Assembly (NCBI GenBank): GCA_946626605.1
Contig: CAMOUL010000018.1
Coordinates: 1 to 42,418, forward strand
Reading direction: 5' to 3'
Length of the DNA stretch: 42,418 nucleotides
DNA from: an uncultured Bacteroidales bacterium
Lineage (GTDB): Bacteria; Bacteroidota; Bacteroidia; Bacteroidales; Paludibacteraceae
This document shows positions 32,729 to 42,363 of the stretch, in pieces (the first letter of the stretch is position 1; the number at the start of each line of letters is the position of its first letter). Under the pieces are notes generated by a model. It made no database searches. It had not been told where the DNA came from and worked only from the letters and a program-made list of their open reading frames with translations. The position numbers were made by a program, and so were the translations under genes.

Positions 32729-35700
32729 TTAAAAACCGATTTTAGGATTATGCACTTCCTTCCACTTGACGGAAGAGAGGTCGTCAATAGTGATCTCTAC
32801 CGGTTCGTTTTTATCCGTTGAAATCGAGGATTTCTGCGCATCGAGCAGGCGTAACTGTGCTTCCGCCGTGAGCGCCGTACAGATATGCTTGATCGTACGG
32901 GCATTGGAGAGAGCGGGACGGTTCTGCGAGAGAAGCAGGATACGTTGGTATATCTCCTGAGCCGCCTCGATAGAGAGCGTGAAGCCCTGGTTCGAGAGCC
33001 GTTGGGTTAAGATCTCCATCAGTTCATCGACCGTATAGTCCGGGAAATGGAGCACAGAGGTAGATAGCGGCATATCGATCGGTTGCGTCTGAAGACGCTT
33101 GTCATCCACTGCAATCACAAAGGCATACGAGCCCGGCATCTCTGCGGTCAGCGAGGTCAGTTTGCAACGCAGCCACTGGATGTCGATATGCGTTCCGGCG
33201 ATATCATCCAGGTCAATGAAGAGCAGACCGTGCCCCGCTCGCTTCATCGTATCGCGCAAGAGCAGATCGATATCATAGGAAGACCATGTGTTCTGCGCCG
33301 TCTGGGGCATACGGAGTTGGGTCATGCGATCCGATGAAATCAGATGGAAAGCATACAGCAACTGCGCCAAGAGCCGAGCTACCGAACTCTTGCCGGTACC
33401 GGTAGCCCCGGTGAAGGTCCAGTGAAGCGGGATGGAATAAGCCAGTTCATCGCGGGACTGTTGCCGCGTACGCGCCAAGGCAACGAGGTCATGGATAGTA
33501 CGTTTGATCTCCTCGCGACCGGTCAGTGCATCCAGTTCGGCGAGCGTACGCGCAACCAGCGTTTCATCGATCGTATAGTCGGTTTCTTCCGATTTCATCG
33601 GTATATCTGCCGCTTCTATGCGCGACAGGACGAGCGGTGAGGCATCGGCGTCCGCCGAAGACAGCACACGACGACTCATATTCGGGATGATACGCGTAGA
33701 GATCAGGCGGGTGATATAGCGGGCGTTACCGAAATGCTTGTCCTCCTTATTAGGCCGCTGCGTCACCTCCCGGTGAACCAACTCGCGGAGACGTTCGTAG
33801 GCCTCGTCGGAGAAGGTATAACCGCTATCCTCTGCCGTCCTGACGGCAATCTCTAACAGCTCTGCCTCCGTATAGTCCTCGAAATGGAAGGTATAGGGGA
33901 AACGGGACTGGAGACCTTTATTGGATTTGAGCAACTGCTCCATTTCATCGGGGTATCCGGCGAGAATGATGATCATATCCGTATTCTCTTTTCCCAACTC
34001 ATCGAGGAGACAATCAAGCGCTTTCGGACCAAAATCGCGTTTGTCATCCGGATCGCCGACCAAGGTATATGCCTCATCCACAAAGAGGATGTTCCCATGC
34101 GCCTGTTGCAGCGCACGCTTGGTATTTTCCTCGGTGTCACCGATATATTGGCCGACGAGTTTCTTACGATCGACCTTGACTACGTGTCCGGTCTTGAGGA
34201 TGCCCAGAGAAGCGTATATCTCGCCCAAGAGCCCTGCCACCGTCGTCTTACCCGTACCCGGGTTACCGGTAAAAATCATGTGCAGCGGCGGGATAGAGAC
34301 CTGCAGGCCGTGTTGCTGGCGCAGATGCGAGAAACGCACGAGGTTCAGATGGGTCTCGATATTGTATTTGAGGTTCTTAAGCCCCACGAGTTTATTGAGC
34401 TTCGACATCGACTCCTCAAATCCTCCTACATGCGGTTGCGGTACGTCTTCGGGCAAAATCGTAGTCAGTTTCTCCTTCGTCAGGAAGAGATCGGACATAT
34501 CATTCACCACGCGGTTGGACATGTGAGAGATCATCTTGTCGATAAGCGTGTTCACGTCCTCCGAAGTAGGGTTAGGAAGTGAAGAAAGATACGATTTCAT
34601 CGACTTTTTCGTATCCTCCGTAAGGACAAACTTTCGCGCTTTACACTCCCTCTCGGCGATGGACATGATATGATCGATCGTCAGCTCCGGGAGTTTGTAT
34701 ATCTGATCGATATACGACCTAAGATCCGCGATAGAGAGTAGTTCGGTTATACGATCCGGTGTATCGGCGAGCACAACGGCTACATGATCGGTATCCTCCT
34801 TCATGCGGTTTGCCAAGGTCTGTACCAGGCGATTCTTGTTCCCGCGCATGTCCGTAGCAATCAGAGAACCCGCATTCTCTATATAGAGCATTCCTCCGCT
34901 GGCAAAGGAGAAATAATCCGTCAGCATCGAGTCGTCCTCCTTAAGGGAAGGAGACCACGTACTCGCATCCACGACGTGCAGACTGTCTTTCTCTATCAAC
35001 CCGTTGCGGAGATAGAAATCAAATAAGACTTGGGCAAAAGCGGACTTACCGGACCCTTTCGTGCCCATGACTGCGGCATTGAGATTGATAGGCATCGGCA
35101 GGAGGTTCATCGCGCTGCGCTGGTCGTTGAATAGTTTCTGTTGCGCCAAGACCCCCATCTGGTCGTAGATCGCCTCCATTCCCACCATCTCAGTGGAGCG
35201 CGGAGGCGTATAATGGGGCTTGGAGGGAGCAATATTCAAATATTGCACGATCGGCTTGCCTATCTGCTTTTTCTTCTTGTCGCGCAGGAGGAATGCAAAA
35301 TAGTAACGTCCCAGACCGAGGTTCTCTTCCGCTCCGCGGGTGACCACAATAGTGATATAAGCGCCGGCCGTATCTCTCGCGGGAATCATCAGCGGATAAG
35401 AGAGATTATCCTTATGGATGCGGCGGATATCCCCGTCCTGATCCCGGTAAAACATATAGAACTCAATAAAGCATTCGACCGCTTTTTTCTGGGAATCGAG
35501 ATATATTCTCCATTCCAACTGCTTTCCGACAGCCTGCTCTACGACCGGGTGTTCATATACTCTCTCCTCATCCGGCAGACGATACTGGATGCCCGTGGCA
35601 TACGTTATACCTATGTCCTCGAATTCACCGGAAGGAGAGAATACCGGCTCGGGAGCCTGCTCATATTCCATGCGGGTGAAGATATCGATAATCTCCTCGT

Positions 35701-35839
35701 CTTTGGTCGAGTCATAAAGCTTTGTCGCATATTCGTCCAATTCACTGACTTCCCGGGGATAATCATGCAGGAAGAACTCCATTTCTTTGTCGTACATCTC
35801 ATCCTTGCGGACAGTAATTTTTGTGTATATCTCTTTCAT
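32729..35839 (-). CDS. Triple AAA+ ATPase (CbxX/CfxQ-like)
   Basis: A 1036-residue protein. Residues ~1-215 form a beta-rich domain unknown to me. AAA-1 has Walker A GTKGSGKS (259-266), but its Walker-B region (MLYIENAG) lacks the usual DE. AAA-2 is canonical: GNPGTGKT (525-532), ILFVDEA (584-590), the GQYIGDTEENT loop and LAGYPDEM, all as in CbbX/CfxQ/SpoVK-type proteins. AAA-3 has GATGTGKS (811-818), but LLFIDLDD where DE is expected. Probably one active ring and two regulatory ones, a hexameric remodeller. It starts 21 bases after the recJ stop, so the module is read through from housekeeping genes unless an internal promoter exists. Confidence 0.85.
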   Translation of the reverse strand: MKEIYTKITVRKDEMYDKEMEFFLHDYPREVSELDEYATKLYDSTKDEEIIDIFTRMEYEQAPEPVFSPSGEFEDIGITYATGIQYRLPDEERVYEHPVVEQAVGKQLEWRIYLDSQKKAVECFIEFYMFYRDQDGDIRRIHKDNLSYPLMIPARDTAGAYITIVVTRGAEENLGLGRYYFAFLLRDKKKKQIGKPIVQYLNIAPSKPHYTPPRSTEMVGMEAIYDQMGVLAQQKLFNDQRSAMNLLPMPINLNAAVMGTKGSGKSAFAQVLFDFYLRNGLIEKDSLHVVDASTWSPSLKEDDSMLTDYFSFASGGMLYIENAGSLIATDMRGNKNRLVQTLANRMKEDTDHVAVVLADTPDRITELLSIADLRSYIDQIYKLPELTIDHIMSIAERECKARKFVLTEDTKKSMKSYLSSLPNPTSEDVNTLIDKMISHMSNRVVNDMSDLFLTKEKLTTILPEDVPQPHVGGFEESMSKLNKLVGLKNLKYNIETHLNLVRFSHLRQQHGLQVSIPPLHMIFTGNPGTGKTTVAGLLGEIYASLGILKTGHVVKVDRKKLVGQYIGDTEENTKRALQQAHGNILFVDEAYTLVGDPDDKRDFGPKALDCLLDELGKENTDMIIILAGYPDEMEQLLKSNKGLQSRFPYTFHFEDYTEAELLEIAVRTAEDSGYTFSDEAYERLRELVHREVTQRPNKEDKHFGNARYITRLISTRIIPNMSRRVLSSADADASPLVLSRIEAADIPMKSEETDYTIDETLVARTLAELDALTGREEIKRTIHDLVALARTRQQSRDELAYSIPLHWTFTGATGTGKSSVARLLAQLLYAFHLISSDRMTQLRMPQTAQNTWSSYDIDLLLRDTMKRAGHGLLFIDLDDIAGTHIDIQWLRCKLTSLTAEMPGSYAFVIAVDDKRLQTQPIDMPLSTSVLHFPDYTVDELMEILTQRLSNQGFTLSIEAAQEIYQRILLLSQNRPALSNARTIKHICTALTAEAQLRLLDAQKSSISTDKNEPVEITIDDLSSVKWKEVHNPKIGF

Positions 35840-35860
35840 GGCGGGTTGATGGATTCGTGG

Positions 35861-37576
35861 TTATTCATCGAGTTTGATATCCTGTGCGTTCATTTGCAGA
35901 GTTGTTCTGCCTCGGTAACTGTTCTCCTCGAGATAGAAGCATACATCGACAGCGTTGCCGTTCTGCAGGTGGTCGGCCTTATCGCCGTGTCCGAAGGCGA
36001 TGCCATCCATCGCGACGACGGTGTCCGTGAGGTCCAGATGGAGGTGCCTGCCTTCGCTGACAGCGCGGGTGTTGCGGTTATTGATGAGATGACGGCAGAG
36101 GAACAGCGGACGCTCGTTGCCCGGACCGAAAGGCTCCAGACACTGGAGGATCTTGTACATCTTCCAGTTCATATCGCTCAGTTCGACCTCCGCCTCTATA
36201 TCTAAGGTCGGCACTCGTTGCGCCGGGGTGATATGAGCAGCGACGTATTCCTCGAACCGGCGCTTGAACTCCGGCAGGTCTTTGCGGTGCATACTCAGTC
36301 CGGCGGCGAACTTATGACCGCCGAAATTGGTGAGCAGATCGCGGCAGGAGTCGATTGCCGTATAAATATCGAAATCCGATACCGAACGTGCACTTCCGCT
36401 GATGATATCATCGTCGCCGGCGGTCAGGACGATCGTAGGCCGATAGAAAGTCTCCGTGAGCCTGCTGGCGGCTATGCCCACCACTCCTTTATGCCACTCG
36501 GGCGAGAAGACGACGGTAGTAAATTTAGCCGAATTCATCGGGTCTTTTTGCAGTTGCGCAAGAGCTTCGTCGGTCGTCTTGGTATCATAATCCCGGCGGT
36601 CCTGGTTATAGGAATCGATCTCCTTGGCGAACCGCAAAGCAGCCTCTGCATCATGGCTGATGAGCAGCCGCACAGCCTCGGCGCCGCTCTTGATACGTCC
36701 GGCGGCATTGATACGCGGACCTATCTTATAGACCAGGTCGCTGATGGTGATGGTCTTACCCTCAATGCCCGCTACCTGCATGATCGCGCGGATACCCTCG
36801 GACGGCATCGCGTTCAGGGCGCGTAGGCCATAGAAAGCCAGGATGCGGTTCTCGCCCGTCACGGGCACTATATCCGAAGCGATGGACATCGCCAAGAGCG
36901 GCAGGAGCCGATAGACCTCCTGCATGTCCATGCCGCGCCGCATAGCGTACGCTTGCGCCAGTTTGAAACCCACGCCGCAGCCGCTCAGCTCCTTGAAGGG
37001 ATAGAGGCAGTCGGAGCGCTTCATATTCAGTACCGCAACGGCATCCGGGATCGTGTCGCCCGGGGTGTGATGGTCACAGATGATAAAATCCACACCGATG
37101 GAGCGGGCATACGCCATCTTCTCCACCGCCTTGATGCCGCAGTCTAACGCGATGACGAGGGTACAGCCCTTCTCTTTGGCGGTATCAATACCTTTGGTAG
37201 AGATGCCGTAGCCCTCTGTATAGCGGTCGGGGATATAATAGATGAGGTTATCCGTGAGGCGGCGCAGGAAAGAATACATGAGTGCCACCGCCGTCGTTCC
37301 GTCCACATCATAATCGCCGTAAACCATGATGCGCTCCTTATTATCTATGGCGCGGCAGAGCCGGTCCACAGCGGCTGTCATATCCCGCATCAGGAAGGGG
37401 TCATGCAGGCTGTCGAGCGAGGGACGGATATACGCACGCGCTTCGGCGGCCGTACGGATACCGCGTCCCGCCAAGATACGCCCCGCCACGGGGCTGATGT
37501 CCAGCTCGGCACTCAGGCGTTGCGCCGCAGCGGTTTCCTCCGGCGAGAGTTGTTTTATGTTCCAGTTTATTTGCAT
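35861..37576 (-). CDS. recJ: Single-stranded-DNA-specific 5'-3' exonuclease RecJ
   Basis: A 571-residue RecJ of normal length. Motifs in order: GDYDVDGT (87-94), ALDCG (144-148), ICDHHTPGD (DHH 168-170), SGCGVGFKLAQ, GPRINAAGR (DHHA1 family RIN motif) and the GGHKFAAG nucleic-acid-binding motif. Degrades single-stranded DNA 5' to 3' in recombination and repair. It overlaps the nitrilase-family gene by ten bases and is followed by the AAA module. Confidence 0.95.
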   Translation of the reverse strand: MQINWNIKQLSPEETAAAQRLSAELDISPVAGRILAGRGIRTAAEARAYIRPSLDSLHDPFLMRDMTAAVDRLCRAIDNKERIMVYGDYDVDGTTAVALMYSFLRRLTDNLIYYIPDRYTEGYGISTKGIDTAKEKGCTLVIALDCGIKAVEKMAYARSIGVDFIICDHHTPGDTIPDAVAVLNMKRSDCLYPFKELSGCGVGFKLAQAYAMRRGMDMQEVYRLLPLLAMSIASDIVPVTGENRILAFYGLRALNAMPSEGIRAIMQVAGIEGKTITISDLVYKIGPRINAAGRIKSGAEAVRLLISHDAEAALRFAKEIDSYNQDRRDYDTKTTDEALAQLQKDPMNSAKFTTVVFSPEWHKGVVGIAASRLTETFYRPTIVLTAGDDDIISGSARSVSDFDIYTAIDSCRDLLTNFGGHKFAAGLSMHRKDLPEFKRRFEEYVAAHITPAQRVPTLDIEAEVELSDMNWKMYKILQCLEPFGPGNERPLFLCRHLINNRNTRAVSEGRHLHLDLTDTVVAMDGIAFGHGDKADHLQNGNAVDVCFYLEENSYRGRTTLQMNAQDIKLDE

Positions 37577-38355
37577 TCCGTATTCAGATAGTAATCATCC
37601 GCCTCCTGCCATTGCGGCAGTACTTCGCGGAAATGGCGCAGTTTCTCGATGGAGAGATCGACGATACGCGTAGCACCCTCGTAGTCCTCGAATCCCGCTA
37701 CGTCTTTGAGCCAGGTGTCGTAGGCGGCGGAATGACCGTTATAATCCAGTTGCATCCCGTCCGTGCCGACCATGTTCACGCCGATGGCGTAGCAGTGGTT
37801 CTCCGCTCCGCGCGCCGGCAGAAGTGCATCCCAATACTGGATGCGGATAGTAGGCCAGCAAGCTACGCAGATGAGGACATCATACATATTATGCTTGTCC
37901 TGCCTCAGCCAGACGGGGAAACGCAGGTCATAACAAACCGCCAGACGGATCTTCACTCCGCGGTACTCAAAGAGCGTACGCCGGTTGCCGGGCGTGAAGA
38001 AATCCGCTTCGCCGCCGGAATGGTAGAGATGATGCTTGTCGTAATACTGGGGAGTATCGTCGGGACGGAAGATGAACCCGCGGTTATAGAGCTTGCCATG
38101 GTCGGTGACCATCATCGAGCCGATGATCGCTATGTGATACGTGTCCGCCATGTGCTGCAGCGCCACGGAGCTCTCGCCTGTCCCCCACTCGTCTGCCAGA
38201 CCGGGACGATCGGTACAGAAACCGGTGGAGAACATCTCCGGCACGACAGCCATATCCGCCTGCCCGGCTACCGCCCGCAAGCGCTCGTCCAAGAGCCCAA
38301 GGTTCGCCTTGGGATTCGCCCATTCTATGGGATATTGCATTAATGCTATGCGCAT
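37567..38355 (-). CDS. Nitrilase-family amidohydrolase (omega-amidase-like)
   Basis: A 262-residue member of the C-N hydrolase superfamily. The Glu-Lys-Cys triad is E40 (VVPEMFSTGF), K107 (QYYDKHHLY) and C141 (LAVCYDLRFP). The MFSTGFCTD and CYDLRFPVWLR surroundings are those of YafV-type omega-amidases, which hydrolyse alpha-ketoglutaramate or ketosuccinamate in methionine/glutamine metabolism or metabolite repair. Overlaps recJ by ten bases. Confidence 0.88.
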   Translation of the reverse strand: MRIALMQYPIEWANPKANLGLLDERLRAVAGQADMAVVPEMFSTGFCTDRPGLADEWGTGESSVALQHMADTYHIAIIGSMMVTDHGKLYNRGFIFRPDDTPQYYDKHHLYHSGGEADFFTPGNRRTLFEYRGVKIRLAVCYDLRFPVWLRQDKHNMYDVLICVACWPTIRIQYWDALLPARGAENHCYAIGVNMVGTDGMQLDYNGHSAAYDTWLKDVAGFEDYEGATRIVDLSIEKLRHFREVLPQWQEADDYYLNTECK

Positions 38356-38382
38356 TCCTTATCCAGCCCCTCTATCCTCCGA

Positions 38383-39360
38383 TTACTTCTTCGTCTTTTT
38401 CTCTCCTCCTCCGGCGATATTCTCACGCATAGCCGTGTCTGCCTGCATGTTCTGCATGCGATAGTAATCCATGATACCAAGGTTACCGTTCCGAAAAGCA
38501 TCCGCCATCGCTTGCGGCACGAGCGCCTCCGCCTCAATCACTTTGGCGCGTGCCTCTTGGGCTTTGGCTTTCATCTCCTGCTCGTTGGCAATCGCCATGG
38601 CACGACGCTCCTCGGCTTTCGCCTGGGCGATATTCTTATCCGCGTTCGCCTGGTCCATCTGGAGCTGCGCACCGATATTCTTACCTACATCGATGTCCGC
38701 TATATCAATGGAGAGGATCTCGAAAGCCGTTCCGTCGTCGAGGCCCTTGGAGAGCACGAGTTTACTGATGGAATCGGGGTTTTCGAGCACTTGCTTGTGG
38801 CTCTCCGCCGAACCGATAGAGCTGACGATACCTTCGCCTACGCGGGCTAAGATAGTATCCTCTCCGGCGCCACCGACGAGTTGGCGGATGTTCGCACGGA
38901 CGGTCACACGGGCTTTGGCAATCAGCTGGATACCGTCTTTGGCTACAGCCGTTACCGGCGGCGTATCGATGACTTTGGGGTTCACACTCATCTGCACAGC
39001 TTCGAACACATCACGACCGGCAAGGTCAATCGCCGTAGCCATCTGGAAAGGCAGATCGATACCTGCTTTGCTCGCAGAAACGAGGGCGTGTACGACGCGC
39101 TCTATATGTCCGCCGGCGAGGTAATGCGCCTCCAGACCGTCACGCTTGACATCCGTCAGACCGGCCTTGTGCGCCTCGATCATACAGTTCACAATCTTCG
39201 TAGGAGGTACCTTACGGATACGCATCAAGAAGAGTTGTACGAGACTAATGTGCACACCGCTCACTGCGGCATTGATCCACAGCATGAAAGGCACATAATA
39301 GAAGAAAATGATCAACCCGATAAAGACCAGGGTCATCACGACGATAGTTAATACATCCAT
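38383..39360 (-). CDS. floA: Flotillin-like protein FloA
   Basis: A 325-residue FloA (UPF0365 type). It has an N-terminal membrane segment ([20 protein letters not shown]), then [24 protein letters not shown] and [20 protein letters not shown]. The SPFH-like core follows ([20 protein letters not shown]) with a C-terminal coiled region rich in [18 protein letters not shown]. Organises membrane microdomains. Two bases after an NfeD-like gene, the usual partner of flotillin genes. Confidence 0.95.
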   Translation of the reverse strand: MDVLTIVVMTLVFIGLIIFFYYVPFMLWINAAVSGVHISLVQLFLMRIRKVPPTKIVNCMIEAHKAGLTDVKRDGLEAHYLAGGHIERVVHALVSASKAGIDLPFQMATAIDLAGRDVFEAVQMSVNPKVIDTPPVTAVAKDGIQLIAKARVTVRANIRQLVGGAGEDTILARVGEGIVSSIGSAESHKQVLENPDSISKLVLSKGLDDGTAFEILSIDIADIDVGKNIGAQLQMDQANADKNIAQAKAEERRAMAIANEQEMKAKAQEARAKVIEAEALVPQAMADAFRNGNLGIMDYYRMQNMQADTAMRENIAGGGEKKTKK

Positions 39361-39362
39361 AA

Positions 39363-39710
39363 TTATTCCTCCTTGGAGTTTTGTGATTTATTTTGATTTT
39401 CCTTGTCTTCCTTGTTCAGTTTGTTGTGCGCCATCTCGACATGGCTGTCAATCTTACTGTCCAGCGCCATCTTATCCAAGGCGTTGCTGCGCAGGAATCC
39501 CCAGATAGCCAGCGCCGAGAGGACGAGGCACGCCGCCAGGGTGATATACCCCGCCATGCGACCGATCCAGACATACGCCACCACGATTGCCGCCAGGAGG
39601 CAACCGAAACCGCTCACGCCCGCGATACCAAAACCCGGTAATAGGAACATCTCCATTAATAAAAGCGCGACGCCCGCGAGCACTAATAATACGACTAAAA
39701 AAACGTTCAT
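39363..39710 (-). CDS. NfeD-like membrane protein lacking the OB domain
   Basis: A 115-residue protein with an N-terminal helix ([20 protein letters not shown]), [11 protein letters not shown] as in NfeD proteins, and further helices ([34 protein letters not shown]). It ends in a charged tail ([20 protein letters not shown]). The C-terminal OB-fold domain of full NfeD proteins is absent, so this is a short form. Directly before floA; transcribed from the promoter at 39759-39789. Confidence 0.75.
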   Translation of the reverse strand: MNVFLVVLLVLAGVALLLMEMFLLPGFGIAGVSGFGCLLAAIVVAYVWIGRMAGYITLAACLVLSALAIWGFLRSNALDKMALDSKIDSHVEMAHNKLNKEDKENQNKSQNSKEE

Positions 39711-39758
39711 GCAAATATTTTTTAAAAAATTTTACAACTATTTTTTTCAATTCGGGTG

Positions 39759-39789
39759 CAAAGATACTAAATATCTTTGATATATGCAA
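39759..39789 (-). promoter_or_regulatory. Promoter of nfeD-like/floA/recJ operon
   Basis: On the minus strand, TTGC (39786-39789), 19 bases, and TATCTTTG (39759-39766) fit the Bacteroidetes consensus, 49 bases before the start at 39710. Confidence 0.7.
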
Positions 39790-39804
39790 GCGCAAGAAAA
39801 AAAA

Positions 39805-39836
39805 TTTGCATATTTCAATTAATTATACTACTTTTG
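39805..39836 (+). promoter_or_regulatory. topA promoter
   Basis: TTTG (39805-39808), a 20-base spacer and TACTTTTG (39829-39836) on the plus strand match the consensus; start expected near 39843, about 35 bases before topA. The nfeD-side promoter lies back to back with it. A second plus-strand TATCTTTG occurs at 39772-39779, forming a palindrome with the minus-strand -7 element. Confidence 0.8.
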
Positions 39837-39877
39837 CGGCGATTTTTTGAGGGTACACCTTATTTATTAGTGAACGT

Positions 39878-42193
39878 ATGAGCAAAAATCTGGTTATAGT
39901 AGAGTCTCCGCACAAGGCGGACACGATCGGTAAATTCTTAGGTAAAGAATACCACGTACTGAGCAGTCAGGGTCACGTGCGCGACATCGAGGCAGTGGGT
40001 AAGAACTCACTGGGTATCGATTTTGAGCACGGGTATATGCCGCATTATGCCATCGACCCGCATAAAGAGCGGTTGATCGAGGAGTTGCAACACGAGGCGA
40101 AGAAGGCGGATACCGTCTGGCTGGCTTCCGATGAGGACCGTGAGGGAGAGGCGATAGCGTGGCATCTGAAGGAAGTGCTGGGGCTGGATACGAAAGACAC
40201 GAAGCGTATCGTCTTCCATGAGATCACCAAGCCGGCGATCTTAGAGGCTATTGAGCACCCGCGGGATATCGACTATAACCTCGTGAACGCGCAACAGGCA
40301 CGACGGGTACTGGACCGCATTGTCGGTTTTGAGCTCTCTCCTATCCTTTGGAAGAAAGTGACGACGGGTCTTTCGGCCGGTCGTGTACAATCCGTAGCGG
40401 TGCGTCTGATTGTAGAGAAAGAGCGCGAGATAGAATCCTTCCGTGCATCCTCCGCATATCGAATTTCTGCCGATTTCATCGGGGTAAATCCCGGTGACGC
40501 GTCGGTGTTGAGATGCGAACTGAACCATCGTTTTTCGCATAAGAAAGATGCGATTGAGTTCCTGGAGAGTCTGAGTACGGCGCAGTTCATCGTACGCGAT
40601 GTACAACGCAAACCGGTGACGCACATGCCCGCGCCGCCGTTCACCACTTCGTCGCTCCAACAGGAGGCTGCGCGAAAACTCAAATACAATGTCTCCAAGA
40701 CGATGCGGCTGGCGCAATCGTTGTACGAGAGCGGAAAAATCACCTATATGCGTACGGATTCCGTCAATTTATCCACATTGGCATTGGCCGGCTCGAAAGA
40801 GGTCATTACCGAGCAATACGGTAAGGAATACGTGCACACGCGTCAGTTCCGTACGAAGTCCAAAGGGGCACAGGAGGCGCATGAGGCGATCCGTCCGACA
40901 TATATGAATGCCCTTACCGCCGGAGCCAATCGCGACGAGCAGCGGTTATACGAGTTGATCTGGAAACGCACTATCGCCAGCCAGATGGCGGAGGCTCAGA
41001 GTGAGAAGACCACCATCGAGGTTTCTATCCACGGCAGCAAATATGCGTTCGTCGCCACCGGTGAAGTCGTGACTTTCGACGGTTTCACCCGCGTCTATGT
41101 CCAATCGACGGATGAGGAGTCGGAGGAGCGTCGCATACTACCGGCTATGTCCAAACGCGAGCGACTGAAGATGATCGGCGCAGAGGCGGTACAGACCTAT
41201 GCCAAACCGCCGTTCCGATACAATGACGCCACCCTCGTCAAACGAATGGAGGAGCTCGGTATCGGCCGTCCGTCCACGTATGCCACGATCATCGAGACCA
41301 TCCAGAAGGTCAAATACGTGGAGAAAGGTTCGGTAGCCGGTCAGAAACGCGATATAGCCATTCTGACGCTGAAGAACGGCATCGTGACCGAGAAACAGAA
41401 GAGTGAGCTATACGGCGCAGAGAGCCAGCGGTTCCTGCCAACCGATCTGGGATATATCACCAATGATTTCCTGGTGGCTCATTTCCCGAGCATCCTCAGT
41501 TATGACTTCACGGCGCACGAGGAAGAGCAGTTCGATAAGATCGCCGTCGGTCGCGCCGATTGGCAAGAGACAGTAGATAAGTTCTACAAGACCTTTAAAC
41601 CATTACTTTCCTCGATTCCATCGGGAAAAGTAGAAGGTCGGCTGTTAGGAAACGACCCTGCCACAGGCGAGCCGGTAATAGCCAAAATCAGCAAGATCGG
41701 TCCATGCGTGCAGATAGGCGATGCGACGAACGACAAGCCGCGTTTCGCCAGTCTGAAGAAAGGTCAGTCGATTTACTCGATTACCTTATCGGAGGCACTG
41801 GAGTTATTCAAGAACGCGTTGCCTATTTCTCTCGGTGAATACGAAGGAAAAGAGGTGATCATCGGTGAAGGTAAGTATGGTCCGTACGTGCATTATGACA
41901 AACTGTTCATCTCTATTCCGAAGGGCAAAGACCCGCTGACGGTGAAGATGGAGGAGGCGATTGCTCTCATTCACGAGAAACAGGAAGCCTCCACACCTAT
42001 TCATCAATGGGGAGAGGTACAGGTGCTGCGCAGCAAATACGGCGCATATATCCATACGCCGGAGGGCAATTACCGGATTCCGAAGAGTACCAATGCCGAA
42101 GCGATGACGGAGGCCGATGTACGACAAATAATGGCACAATCGGAGCCTTTAAAACCCGGAAAACGCACTTTTAAGCGAAAAACTGCAAAATAA
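39878..42193 (+). CDS. topA: DNA topoisomerase I (TopA)
   Basis: A 771-residue type IA topoisomerase. The Toprim site has E9 (IVESPHKADTI) and D85/D87/E91 (SDEDREGEAIAWHL). The nucleophilic Tyr is Y290 in ITYMRTDSVNLS; the HEAIRPT and GIGRPSTYATIIETI motifs follow. The C-terminus carries the lysine-rich Topo_C-type repeats (EYEGKEVIIGEGKYGPYVH, VLRSKYGAYIHTPEGNYRIP) and no zinc fingers, as usual in Bacteroidetes. Relaxes negative supercoils. Single-gene transcript with its own promoter. Confidence 0.97.
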   Translation: MSKNLVIVESPHKADTIGKFLGKEYHVLSSQGHVRDIEAVGKNSLGIDFEHGYMPHYAIDPHKERLIEELQHEAKKADTVWLASDEDREGEAIAWHLKEVLGLDTKDTKRIVFHEITKPAILEAIEHPRDIDYNLVNAQQARRVLDRIVGFELSPILWKKVTTGLSAGRVQSVAVRLIVEKEREIESFRASSAYRISADFIGVNPGDASVLRCELNHRFSHKKDAIEFLESLSTAQFIVRDVQRKPVTHMPAPPFTTSSLQQEAARKLKYNVSKTMRLAQSLYESGKITYMRTDSVNLSTLALAGSKEVITEQYGKEYVHTRQFRTKSKGAQEAHEAIRPTYMNALTAGANRDEQRLYELIWKRTIASQMAEAQSEKTTIEVSIHGSKYAFVATGEVVTFDGFTRVYVQSTDEESEERRILPAMSKRERLKMIGAEAVQTYAKPPFRYNDATLVKRMEELGIGRPSTYATIIETIQKVKYVEKGSVAGQKRDIAILTLKNGIVTEKQKSELYGAESQRFLPTDLGYITNDFLVAHFPSILSYDFTAHEEEQFDKIAVGRADWQETVDKFYKTFKPLLSSIPSGKVEGRLLGNDPATGEPVIAKISKIGPCVQIGDATNDKPRFASLKKGQSIYSITLSEALELFKNALPISLGEYEGKEVIIGEGKYGPYVHYDKLFISIPKGKDPLTVKMEEAIALIHEKQEASTPIHQWGEVQVLRSKYGAYIHTPEGNYRIPKSTNAEAMTEADVRQIMAQSEPLKPGKRTFKRKTAK

Positions 42194-42204
42194 TTGCAAA
42201 AAAA

Positions 42205-42236
42205 TTTGCGTATTCCAGAAAAAAGCAGTACCTTTG
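42205..42236 (+). promoter_or_regulatory. Promoter upstream of tRNA-Pro leader
   Basis: TTTG (42205-42208), a 20-base spacer and TACCTTTG (42229-42236): a consensus Bacteroidetes promoter just after topA. Start expected near 42243, giving a leader of about 120 bases before the tRNA. Confidence 0.8.
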
Positions 42237-42257
42237 CACCCGCTTTCGAAAATTAGA

Positions 42258-42347
42258 ATGAGTAGGGCTCCCGAAAATTTTAATTTTTGGGAAGAGCGGG
42301 AGCACGACGAAAATTCATATGAGCGATGTTATCGCGAATCGTATTGA
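42258..42347 (+). CDS. Possible 29-codon leader ORF
   Basis: An ATG-started open frame inside the transcript leader encodes a short charged peptide, MSRAPENFNFWEEREHDE... to ...SY. No ribosome-binding feature supports it strongly. The same DNA holds inverted repeats (42268-42291; 42349-42366), so it may be structural rather than coding. Confidence 0.2.
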   Translation: MSRAPENFNFWEEREHDENSYERCYRESY

Positions 42348-42363
42348 GTCGTCGCTCACGCGA

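Noticed and set aside
35141..36205. Plus-strand open frame of 354 codons across the AAA and recJ genes
   Set aside because: It runs antisense to two genes with clear motifs (AAA walkers, RecJ motifs) and spans their junction; no features of its own.
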